Shown one piece after another: positions 1 to 6,891 of a DNA stretch of 10,384 nt; within the stretch, counting starts at the first letter, position 1, and every line of letters begins with the position of its first letter. A program made the position numbers and the translations under genes. The notes beneath the pieces are model-generated. The model had not been told where the DNA came from. It saw nothing but the letters and a program-made list of their open reading frames with translations, and made no database searches. This stretch comes from Hyphomicrobium_A sp964622715. Lineage in GTDB: Bacteria; Pseudomonadota; Alphaproteobacteria; Rhizobiales; Hyphomicrobiaceae. The stretch lies in assembly GCA_964622715.1 (NCBI GenBank), contig CAZURR010000079.1, forward strand, positions 1 to 10,384, written 5' to 3'.

Positions 1-2
1 TA

Positions 3-110
3 TCCGCCTTGCCAAGAGTAGACCACGACGCCTCAGGGTCTCAGTTCTGCCAAATTGCGGGAATGAAAAATAAGTGGGGCGGACTCAATAAAGGCGGGGC
101 GTGGGTGTGA
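3..110 (+). CDS. Possible 3' end of an upstream gene (uncertain)
   Basis: A frame is open from the left edge to a TGA at 108-110, giving 35 codons with no start visible in the window. The peptide has a plausible composition, with aromatic and glycine residues near the end (KWGGLNKGGAWV), but I do not recognise a family. A 35-codon open stretch is expected often by chance in GC-rich DNA, so this is only a candidate for the tail of a gene lying to the left. A short perfect stem (CCGCG-CTTT-CGCGG, 111-124) starts directly after the stop. It lacks a T-tract, so it is weak support at best for a terminator. Confidence 0.2.
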   Translation, partial: SALPRVDHDASGSQFCQIAGMKNKWGGLNKGGAWV

Positions 111-194
111 CCGCGCTTTCGCGGACAGGCCATTCAATACTGTCTGGAGGCGGGCAAGGTTGACGAGTTAGTACACTCCAAAAAAGAGGCCAGC

Positions 195-1376
195 ATGAGA
201 ATAGGTCAGCTCGGACGAAACCTGCTCTTGTTCACTATATCGTTAGCGGGTTCACTGCTCATATGCGAGATCGGACTTAGGATTTTCACACGCTTTCCAA
301 CAAACGAAGGGTCGGCCAAGATAGAAGATGCTAACCTCGGCTATCGCCTAAATCCCAAGCTGATTGACGTAGATAAGTGGGGGTTTCGAAATCCACCAGA
401 CACATCGCGCGTTCTGGCCGCCGTTGGAGATTCGCACACCTATGGAAACAATGTATTTTCAAGAGATGCCTGGCCAAAATCATTCGAAAATATTTCGGGC
501 GTACCAACATATAATTTTGGCGTTGGAAGCTATGGGGTCTATGCGTACCACGCTCTAATAAAGCAACACATCGCAGGACAATTTAACGGGGCTATAATTG
601 CGCTTTTTCCAGTCAACGATTTTGCGAACAAATGGTCCAACTGTAGAATAATTCGGAACTCAGATTTTTGGAGTCAAGATATTAAGAGACTATCCTTGGC
701 AATGCCGAGGTGTTCGCGAAGGCGGAGGCAAATCAAAGATCGCGGTGTAGGCTTCTTTATTAAATACCAAACGGCTACCGGTAGCGCTATTGATCATCTC
801 GTCATCGATAGGATCAGGGCTGCCCGCGGCAACTCGAAATACTACGAGATACCAGGTACGCAAGAAAGTGTGAACCCGGGGGGTGAGTACCGGCGCACGC
901 AAATGATGGAAATAGACAGAGACGAAATACGACTTATTTGGAATGATTTCTCGAAAATGTTAACTGACTGGTCGAAAATAGCCCGTGAAGGTAATTTTAT
1001 TTTGGGGATTATGATAATTCCCTCCAAGCTAAGAGTCCTTGTCGAATACGCCAAACAAAAGGACGGGGGAAATTTTCCGAGTGAAATAATTTACGCTGTA
1101 AAAAAGGAGGTGGAGCTAGAATCCCGAATAATCGAACTGGCGCGCACCGTAGGTATACCAGTGGAAAGCGCCCTTGGCTCGATGATCAAAGCAAAAGAAA
1201 TAGGTATTCGAAAAGGCGTGCCGCTCTATAAGCATGCTGATAGCCATCCGAATGCGGCGGGTTACGCGGGCTACGCGCGAACGGCCCATGATTTGTTTCG
1301 CAGAATTTGTGACAGTCATAAGGATAATCCGATGTGCGCTTCGAACTTGGCCGGGAGGTCAAAGATAGATCAATAG
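195..1376 (+). CDS. Membrane-anchored SGNH/GDSL-family hydrolase-like protein
   Basis: The 393-residue protein has a hydrophobic segment at residues 9-29, probably a signal anchor that places the rest outside the cytoplasm. SGNH-type motifs follow: GDSH (residues 78-81, nucleophile Ser80), a glycine-rich stretch (FGVGSYG, 108-114), VND with Asn141, and DSHPN (349-353) carrying the catalytic Asp349 and His351. The segment before GDSH (LGY...GFRNP) also fits this superfamily. Such proteins often remove or add acyl groups on cell-surface glycans; the substrate here is inferred, not visible. An AGAGG ribosome site (185-189) lies 5 nt before the ATG. The gene uses many AT-ending codons (ATA, TTA, AAT), unlike uvrB and the other neighbours, which suggests transfer. 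It stands alone here, so any glycan-cluster partners would lie left of the window. The fold is fairly sure; the activity is not. Confidence 0.72.
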   Translation: MRIGQLGRNLLLFTISLAGSLLICEIGLRIFTRFPTNEGSAKIEDANLGYRLNPKLIDVDKWGFRNPPDTSRVLAAVGDSHTYGNNVFSRDAWPKSFENISGVPTYNFGVGSYGVYAYHALIKQHIAGQFNGAIIALFPVNDFANKWSNCRIIRNSDFWSQDIKRLSLAMPRCSRRRRQIKDRGVGFFIKYQTATGSAIDHLVIDRIRAARGNSKYYEIPGTQESVNPGGEYRRTQMMEIDRDEIRLIWNDFSKMLTDWSKIAREGNFILGIMIIPSKLRVLVEYAKQKDGGNFPSEIIYAVKKEVELESRIIELARTVGIPVESALGSMIKAKEIGIRKGVPLYKHADSHPNAAGYAGYARTAHDLFRRICDSHKDNPMCASNLAGRSKIDQ

Positions 1377-1469
1377 GCCAAGGTAAATTGAAGCAAGTCG
1401 AGGAACTTGAGCTACCTGCGTCAAAGTGGTCTGAGTTGGGGTGAAGATATTGAGGCGCGGGCGTCCAGC

Positions 1470-1498
1470 TTGAGCCTTCGTGTGGTGCACGTCATAGT
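1470..1498 (+). promoter_or_regulatory. Sigma70-type promoter of the symporter, predicted leaderless
   Basis: TTGAGC (1470-1475), a 17-nt spacer, then CATAGT (1493-1498). Six bases further on is ATG (1505), so transcription should start at or beside the A of the ATG. No Shine-Dalgarno sequence is needed and none is present. The uvrB promoter repeats the same arrangement, including TTGAGCCTT and the bases between the -10 box and the ATG. Confidence 0.6.
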
Positions 1499-1504
1499 CC
1501 GCCT

Positions 1505-2814
1505 ATGCCACGCCCAACACCCCCCAACTAGAACCTGAAGAGCGCCCCAAAACCCATTGGCGCAGGCGCACTGTGCTTTTCAGCTCGCTCGGCGAGATCG
1601 TCGAGTGGTTCGACTTTATGATCTATCTCTCGCTCGTACCCATATTGGCGCGGGTGTTTTTCGGCGAGACCAACACCAAGGTGCATCTGTTCGCAGTCCT
1701 CGGCATCTTTGCCGCCTCCTATCTGGCACGTCCGCACGGCGCCGTCCTCTTCGGCTGGCTGGGTGACCGCTTCGGGCGCAAACGCGCGCTCATCGTCTCG
1801 GCTCTCGTTATGTCGGCGGCCAAGCTCGTCGAAGGATCGCTACCAACCTATGACACCATTGGCATCGCGGCCGCGGTGCTCTTTGTGGCGGCACGGCTGT
1901 GCTCGGGTTTTTCGCTGGGCGGGGAATTCGCTGGCACACTCGTAATGCTGTTTGAGACCACGACGCCGCGTCACCGCGGACTGACGACAAGCATTGCCAG
2001 CATGATGGCGAGCGGAGGAGTGCTGCTCGCCGCCGGTCTGGTGACGTTGCTGATCGCTCTGTTGCCTTCTGAGGATATGGTTACGTGGGGCTGGCGCATT
2101 CCATTCTTCGTGGGCGCGGGCGTGGGGCTGATTGCACTGGCCTTTCGGATGTGGGTGCCGGAAACGCCTATGTTTGAGGAAGTGGAGGACGAAGGGTTGC
2201 GGGCGCGCAAGCCGGTGAGAGAGGCCGTCAGACAAGATACGAGTGGCGCCGCCGTCGCCTTTGCGATGTCGTCGTTCAATGCCATTTCGTATTTCCTGGT
2301 CATCGCCTTCGTGCCGACCGACCTGCAATCGTTTGTGGGCATGGATCATGTCTCCGCGCTGATGATCACCACGATAGCGACGATCTTGAGTATCGTGGTC
2401 ATACCCATTTCCGGCTTGGTGTCGGACCACGTTGGGCGCAAGCCGGTATTGATCGCCACGAGCCTGGCATTCATCGTGTTGAGCTTTCCTCTGTTCTGGT
2501 TGCTGGCAAGCGACCAGTTCGCACTCACGCTGGCCGGCGCGCTGATATTTGTGGTGCCGGCCGCCTGCTTTATGGCACCAGCCAACGCCACGGCGATGGA
2601 GCACTTGCCCACGCGGGTGCGCTATAGCGGGTTTGCGCTTGGCTAAAATGTTGGGGCGGCGATCTTTGGCTGCACGACACCGCTAATCGCGGCGTGGCTG
2701 ATTCACAGCACGGGATGGCTGACGGCACCGGCGGGATATCTCGTTTTGGCGGCGATCGTGATTCTGATCGTGAGCTGGCGTCTGAAAGAGACCTACGATA
2801 TCGACCTGTCATGA
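1505..2814 (+). pseudogene. MFS metabolite:H+ symporter (MHS family), frameshift plus in-frame stop
   Basis: This is a 12-helix major facilitator related to ProP and KgtP-type transporters, which import organic acids or betaines with protons. Visible marks are EWFDF in helix 1, the loop 2-3 motif GWLGDRFGRKR, RLCSGFSLGGE, the WGWRIPF/PETP region, and the second-half motif SDHVGRKP. The long uninterrupted frame begins at GTG 1573, but that start has no ribosome site and omits the basic stretch RRR before helix 1. The promoter points to ATG 1505, whose frame ends at TAG 1529-1531 after eight codons. One extra C in the C6 run at 1520-1525 would join it to the main frame. A TAA at 2644-2646 then falls where relatives usually have Tyr in GYN, and 55 more codons (last helices and tail) continue to TGA 2812-2814. 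The restored length of about 435 residues is normal for the family. It is probably non-functional; sequencing error is the alternative. Confidence 0.8.
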
Positions 2815-2830
2815 GGCATTGGCAGCGCGC

Positions 2831-2859
2831 TTGAGCCTTGGGCCGACGCACGCCATATT
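2831..2859 (+). promoter_or_regulatory. uvrB promoter, predicted leaderless
   Basis: TTGAGC (2831-2836), a 17-nt spacer, then CATATT (2854-2859), with ATG six bases later at 2866. Transcription should start at or beside the ATG. I saw no GAAC-N7-GTTC LexA box of the alphaproteobacterial type nearby, so SOS control is not evident. Confidence 0.62.
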
Positions 2860-2865
2860 CCGCCC

Positions 2866-5865
2866 ATGCCGCGTCCTCCCAAGCATGTCCCCGCGAAGAC
2901 GGGGAATCAGAAAATGAAAAAGCCACGCGCTCCCCACGGGAAGTCGGGAAAGCCCACACCGCCGCCGGCCGAGACGGCAGCGGGGACGCCCGGCACGAGG
3001 GGTTTTCGCGAGGCGCCGCAAGCGGGCTTTGATGCGGGGCCCTCCACGCTCCCGGCGGTCAGGGGGCAGGCGCTGAGCGGAGCGCCGCGACCACCGATGT
3101 CGGGTGAGGCGCTCTCGGGCTATCTCGACGCGTTGCTTGCCAAGCCGGCCGAGCGTTCCGACAAGGCGCGCGAAATGCTGGCGACGCAGCCCATGCTCGC
3201 CGAGCATCCCCTCGTCTCTGGCGACCAGCCGGTGTTCATGCCGCACCGGCCACCGCGTCCGGAGAAATCTGAAGGGGGACGTCGCTTCGAGTTCGTGTCC
3301 GAGTTCGAGCCCAAGGGGGATCAGCCGCAAGCGATCGCGGAACTCGTCGCCGGCATCAACGCACAGGAGCGTAGCCAGGTACTGCTCGGTGTCACGGGCT
3401 CCGGCAAGACGTACACCATGGCGCAGGTGATCGCGAAGACGCAGCGGCCGGCGCTGATCCTGGCACCCAACAAGACGTTAGCCGCCCAGCTGTACGGCGA
3501 GTTCAAAAGCTTCTTTCCCGACAACGCGGTGGAGTACTTCGTCTCCTACTACGACTACTATCAGCCGGAAGCATACGTGCCGCGTACCGACACCTACATT
3601 GAGAAGGAAAGCTCGATCAACGAACAGATCGACCGCATGCGCCACGCGGCAACACGCTCGCTGTTGGAACGCGACGACGTGATTATCGTGGCGAGCGTGT
3701 CGTGCATCTACGGTATCGGCTCGGTGGAGACCTATACTGCGATGACGTTCACGGTGAGCGCCGGCGAAAAACTGTCGCGCCAACAGTTGATTGCCGATTT
3801 GGTGGCGTTGCACTACAGGCGCAACGATGCCGCGTTTCAGCGCGGCACGTTCCGGGTGCGAGGGGATACGGTGGAGGTTTTTCCGGCCCATTTGGACGAC
3901 CGCGCCTGGCGCTTTTCGCTGTTCGGCGATGAGATTGAGACCATCACCGAGTTCGATCCCTTAACGGGGCAGAAGACAGACGAGCTGGCGCTGGTGAAGC
4001 TTTATGCCAACTCGCACTACGTCACGCCGAAGCCGACGCTGCAGCAGGCGATCAAGTTGATCAAGGCGGAGCTGAAACAGCGGCTGAACGAGCTGTACGA
4101 TCGGGGTAAGCTTCTGGAAGCGCAGCGCCTCGAGCAGCGCACCGTGTTCGATATGGAAATGATGGAGGCAACGGGATCGTGCGCCGGCATCGAGAACTAT
4201 TCGCGTTACCTCACCGGGCGTAAACCCGGCGACCCGCCACCGACGCTGTTTGAATATCTGCCCGACGACGCGCTTGTCTTCGTCGACGAGAGCCACGTGA
4301 CGGTGCCGCAGATTGGCGGGATGTTCCGCGGCGACTACCGGCGCAAGGCCACGCTGGCCGAATACGGGTTCCGACTGCCGTCGTGCCTGGACAACCGGCC
4401 GCTGCGGTTCGAGGAGTGGGACGCAATGCGCCCGCAAACGGGATTCGTCTCGGCGACGCCAGGGGGATGGGAGCTGGATGAGACCGGCGGCACCTTTGTC
4501 GAGCAGGTGATCCGGCCGACGGGGCTCACCGATCCGCCGGTGATTATACGCCCAGCCAAATCTCAGGTGGACGATCTGCTGCATGAGGTGCGCGAGGTCG
4601 CCAAGGCCGGCTATCGCACGCTGGTGACGACGCTGACCAAGCGCATGGCCGAGGACTTGACCGAGTACATGCACGAAGCCGGCGTGCGCGTGCGTTACAT
4701 GCATTCCGATATCGAGACGCTGGAACGCATCGAGATCATTCGCGATCTACGTCTTGGCGCGTTTGACGTGCTGATCGGAATCAATCTGCTGCGCGAGGGG
4801 CTGGATATCCCTGAGTGCGCGCTGGTCGCCATTCTCGACGCGGACAAGGAAGGCTTCTTGCGCTCGGAGACGTCCCTGATCCAAACGATTGGGCGTGCGG
4901 CGCGCAACGTGGACGGGCGCGTGATCCTTTATGCGGACCAGATGACGGGCTCGATGCAGCGCGCCATTGCTGAAACGGAGCGGCGGCGCGAGAAGCAGGT
5001 CGCCTACAACGAGGCCAACGGGATTACGCCTGCGAGCGTGAAGAAGAACATCGCCGACGTGATGGCCTCCGTCTACGAGCAGGACCACGTGACGGTCGAT
5101 AAAGGAATGGCCGACGGGCCACTCGTGGGTCACAATCTGACAGCCGTGCTGGAGGATCTTGAACGGCAGATGCGCGAGGCCGCAGCAGACCTGGAGTTCG
5201 AGACCGCGGCGCGTTTGCGTGACGAGATCAAACGTCTGCGCGAAACCGAGCTGGCGGTAGCGGACGATCCCCTGTCGCGGCAGACGGAGGTGGAGGATCG
5301 CGCCGGTACGTTTAAGGGCTCGCGTAAATTTGGGAAGAAGGTGGAGCGTCCCAGCGCTGCAAAGAAGAAGGCCAAAGCGGCAGCGCCGCCGACGGCCAGC
5401 CGCATCGCGACGGACTATGAGCCGGTGCAGCCAACCTATGCGCAATCAACCTCGCGCGTGCGCAAACCCTCGCTCGACGATATGGGACCCGGCACCGACC
5501 GCCCCGTTCCCGCTCATGGAGACCGCCGCAAAGCGGCGCGCGGCCAAGCGGCCGCCGCGGCGAGCCGCGCCATCGCGCCGGAGGCGCGTCTCCCACACGA
5601 CTCGGAGCCGGCCGGCGGCGTCAGTCGCCGAACAGCAGGCGTGAGCGATATAGACCCGCGCACGAAGGCCGGTGCGTTTGGAGAAAAAGTCAAAGGCCCG
5701 CACAAGCCGACACTGGATGAAATGGGCCCGCACGCATCCCTCTCGGTGCCGAGCGGGAAGAAAGCCGCCCCAGAAAAACCGACGCGCACCGTCGACGTTC
5801 CGATTGAGACCGAAAAGAAAGGACGGCGCGGACGCCAGCGCAAGACGGGAAGGCCGGGGCGGTGA
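2866..5865 (+). CDS. uvrB: UvrABC system protein B (excinuclease subunit)
   Basis: UvrB is the damage-verifying helicase-like subunit of nucleotide excision repair. It receives the lesion from UvrA and presents DNA to UvrC. The core starts near residue 141 (GDQP at 151-154). It shows Walker A GVTGSGKT (175-182), the Tyr-rich beta-hairpin (YYDYYQPEAYVPR, 228-240), DESH (474-477), SATP (529-532), GINLLREGLDIPE (638-650), QTIGRAAR (673-680), and a C-terminal UVR coiled coil that contacts UvrC (about 757-792). At 999 residues it is far longer than the 673 of E. coli. About 140 low-complexity residues precede the core, and about 205 Lys/Ala/Pro-rich residues follow the UVR motif. The tail holds two copies of a KP[ST]LD[DE]MGP motif (867-875, 947-955). 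The start at 2866 is favoured by the promoter six bases upstream and lacks a ribosome site. The gene stands in its own unit. Confidence 0.97.
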   Translation: MPRPPKHVPAKTGNQKMKKPRAPHGKSGKPTPPPAETAAGTPGTRGFREAPQAGFDAGPSTLPAVRGQALSGAPRPPMSGEALSGYLDALLAKPAERSDKAREMLATQPMLAEHPLVSGDQPVFMPHRPPRPEKSEGGRRFEFVSEFEPKGDQPQAIAELVAGINAQERSQVLLGVTGSGKTYTMAQVIAKTQRPALILAPNKTLAAQLYGEFKSFFPDNAVEYFVSYYDYYQPEAYVPRTDTYIEKESSINEQIDRMRHAATRSLLERDDVIIVASVSCIYGIGSVETYTAMTFTVSAGEKLSRQQLIADLVALHYRRNDAAFQRGTFRVRGDTVEVFPAHLDDRAWRFSLFGDEIETITEFDPLTGQKTDELALVKLYANSHYVTPKPTLQQAIKLIKAELKQRLNELYDRGKLLEAQRLEQRTVFDMEMMEATGSCAGIENYSRYLTGRKPGDPPPTLFEYLPDDALVFVDESHVTVPQIGGMFRGDYRRKATLAEYGFRLPSCLDNRPLRFEEWDAMRPQTGFVSATPGGWELDETGGTFVEQVIRPTGLTDPPVIIRPAKSQVDDLLHEVREVAKAGYRTLVTTLTKRMAEDLTEYMHEAGVRVRYMHSDIETLERIEIIRDLRLGAFDVLIGINLLREGLDIPECALVAILDADKEGFLRSETSLIQTIGRAARNVDGRVILYADQMTGSMQRAIAETERRREKQVAYNEANGITPASVKKNIADVMASVYEQDHVTVDKGMADGPLVGHNLTAVLEDLERQMREAAADLEFETAARLRDEIKRLRETELAVADDPLSRQTEVEDRAGTFKGSRKFGKKVERPSAAKKKAKAAAPPTASRIATDYEPVQPTYAQSTSRVRKPSLDDMGPGTDRPVPAHGDRRKAARGQAAAAASRAIAPEARLPHDSEPAGGVSRRTAGVSDIDPRTKAGAFGEKVKGPHKPTLDEMGPHASLSVPSGKKAAPEKPTRTVDVPIETEKKGRRGRQRKTGRPGR

Positions 5866-5879
5866 GACGTAGTGCGGCC

Positions 5880-5898
5880 CTTTGCCCAAATGGCAAAG
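5880..5898. terminator. Perfect 7-bp hairpin after uvrB (first of two)
   Basis: CTTTGCC, loop CAAAT, GGCAAAG. It starts 15 nt after the uvrB stop. There is no T-tract, so it may act as an RNA stability or attenuation element rather than an intrinsic terminator. Confidence 0.4.
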
Positions 5899-5900
5899 CA

Positions 5901-5918
5901 GTGATGCGCTTGCATCAC
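5901..5918. promoter_or_regulatory. Inverted repeat between uvrB and the FKBP gene
   Basis: GTGATGC-GCTT-GCATCAC is a perfect 7-bp dyad only 2 bp after the previous hairpin and 56 bp before the FKBP start. It could be the second half of a terminator region or an operator for a dimeric regulator. The sequence alone does not decide between them. Confidence 0.4.
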
Positions 5919-5974
5919 GTTTGGTCTAGACAGGCCGCTCATTCTTGCGCGATCACCCCCCAAGGAGAAGATGA

Positions 5975-6442
5975 ATGCCAGCTTTCCCGCAAGCAGGGGC
6001 CGTGTTGGTCCTCGCGCTTGTTACCGCCCTCAGCGGCACGTTCGCTGTCGCTGTCCCCACCCCAGCTTCGGCTCAGACCGCTGGGAAAACCATGACCACG
6101 ACATCGGGTTTAAAGATCACGGACAGCAAGGTCGGCACAGGCGCCCAGCCTCAGACCGGTCAGACGTGCGTCATGCACTATACGGGCTGGCTCTACGAAA
6201 ACGGCGCCAAGGGCGCGAAGTTCGACAGCTCTGTCGATCGCGGGGAGCCATTCGAGTTTAGGATTGGTATGGGCCAGGTCATCGGCGGCTGGGACGAGGG
6301 CGTTGCCACGATGAAGGCTGGCGGCAAGCGCACCCTCATTATTCCACCCGAGCTCGGCTATGGCGCGCGCGGCGCTGGCGGCGTCATCCCGCCGAACGCC
6401 ACGCTGATCTTCGACGTCGAATTGCTCGACGTGAAGGATTAG
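5975..6442 (+). CDS. Exported FKBP-type peptidyl-prolyl cis-trans isomerase
   Basis: The 155-residue protein speeds prolyl isomerisation during folding of envelope proteins. Residues 9-27 are hydrophobic and end in ASA (31-33), a good signal-peptidase site, so the mature protein should be periplasmic. The rest is one FKBP domain (about 45-153) with nearly all active-site residues of FKBP12: Tyr69 in HYTG, Phe83-Asp84 in KFDSS, Val102-Ile103, Trp106, Tyr129 in LGYG and Phe146. AAGGAG (5962-5967) lies 7 nt upstream, and a TGA directly before the ATG rules out a longer form. Oddly, the signal peptide has no Lys or Arg before its hydrophobic core. An ATG four bases earlier (5971) opens a different frame and is not favoured. 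The gene is flanked by dyads on both sides and is probably its own transcription unit. Confidence 0.95.
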   Translation: MPAFPQAGAVLVLALVTALSGTFAVAVPTPASAQTAGKTMTTTSGLKITDSKVGTGAQPQTGQTCVMHYTGWLYENGAKGAKFDSSVDRGEPFEFRIGMGQVIGGWDEGVATMKAGGKRTLIIPPELGYGARGAGGVIPPNATLIFDVELLDVKD

Positions 6443-6459
6443 AACACAGCGGCACGTAA

Positions 6460-6482
6460 AAGGGGCGCGAGTGGCGCCCCTT
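6460..6482 (+). terminator. Hairpin terminator after the FKBP gene
   Basis: AAGGGGCGC, loop GAGTG, GCGCCCCTT is a perfect 9-bp GC-rich stem beginning 17 nt after the stop. Only two T residues follow before GC, so it is a strong stem with a poor T-tract. Confidence 0.6.
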
Positions 6483-6714
6483 GCAAGCCTGGCGCACGCC
6501 TGAACCCGTTATTGCGGGCGACATTCCTTTGCGCGAAGGTTTTTGTCGTTTCCAATTTGTCGATTGAGTGCCGACAAAGAACCGAATTCTGAATTCCCCA
6601 AGAAAAGAAACAACGCATACTGATGTTGTGTTGCACGTTCGCTTCATCGTTTTTGAATTGCACTCAAATCGCCCCAAACAATCCCAGATTGTCATTAAAC
6701 CACTTCATTTGGGA
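6483..6714. other. Intergenic stretch with no supported gene
   Basis: The region is more AT-rich than the flanking genes. One frame is open from a GTG at 6568 into the GIY-YIG remnant, but there is no ribosome site and the peptide before residue 50 resembles nothing I recognise. The GAATTC-T-GAATTC sequence at about 6583-6595 is a chance-sized repeat. I see no RNA gene. Confidence 0.5.
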
Positions 6715-6804
6715 GGGGCGCGGCGCTGGAAACTCGAGCTGATCGAGACACACAACCCGCAATGGCGTGATCTATGGCTGGAGCTGACCGACCAAGATCA
6801 GTGA
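6715..6804 (+). pseudogene. C-terminal remnant of a GIY-YIG endonuclease
   Basis: The last 30 codons before TGA 6802-6804 read ARRWKLELIETHNPQWRDLW plus a short acidic tail. This matches the usual end of small stand-alone GIY-YIG nucleases (COG2827/YhbQ type), where a WK-x2-LIE-x2-NP-x-W-x-DL pattern follows the catalytic part. The catalytic GIY...YIG half, the Arg and the Glu are absent. No frame in the preceding 230 bases shows them, so this is a 5'-truncated relic. A longer open frame from GTG 6568 could make a 78-residue product containing this end, but nothing suggests it is used. The family assignment rests on a short motif recognised from memory. Confidence 0.5.
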
Positions 6805-6891
6805 CCGCCATCGTCCATGCGGAGCATGGCTTCGCCATAACGCCGGGATGACGTTTTGGGGAGGCAATTTTGCGGGCGTTCCCGCGTTCCC
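6805..6891. repeat. Palindromic element, possible dispersed extragenic repeat
   Basis: CCATGC-GGA-GCATGG (6815-6829) and ATGGC-TTC-GCCAT (6826-6838) are overlapping perfect hairpins that exclude each other. CGCCGGGATGACG follows at 6841-6853. The style (short palindromes ending in CCGGGATGACG) resembles extragenic repeats found in many copies in Rhizobiales genomes. No second copy lies in this window, so repeat status is inferred. Confidence 0.35.

Noticed and set aside
160..165. TTGACG as a -35 box for the SGNH gene
   Set aside because: No -10-like hexamer occurs at 16-18 nt; that position falls on the AAAGAG of the ribosome site.
1840..2604. 254-residue minus-strand open frame across the symporter
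   Set aside because: It is antisense to a clear MFS coding region. Its product is rich in His, Arg and Gln with no recognisable domain, typical of a shadow frame in GC-rich DNA.
3961..5445. Long minus-strand open frames (247 and 232 residues) across uvrB
   Set aside because: They lie opposite conserved UvrB motifs and have the His/Arg-rich composition of antisense shadows.
6583..6595. GAATTC-T-GAATTC repeat as a regulatory site
   Set aside because: It is two EcoRI-type hexamers in an AT-rich spacer with no gene that it would control; chance is sufficient.
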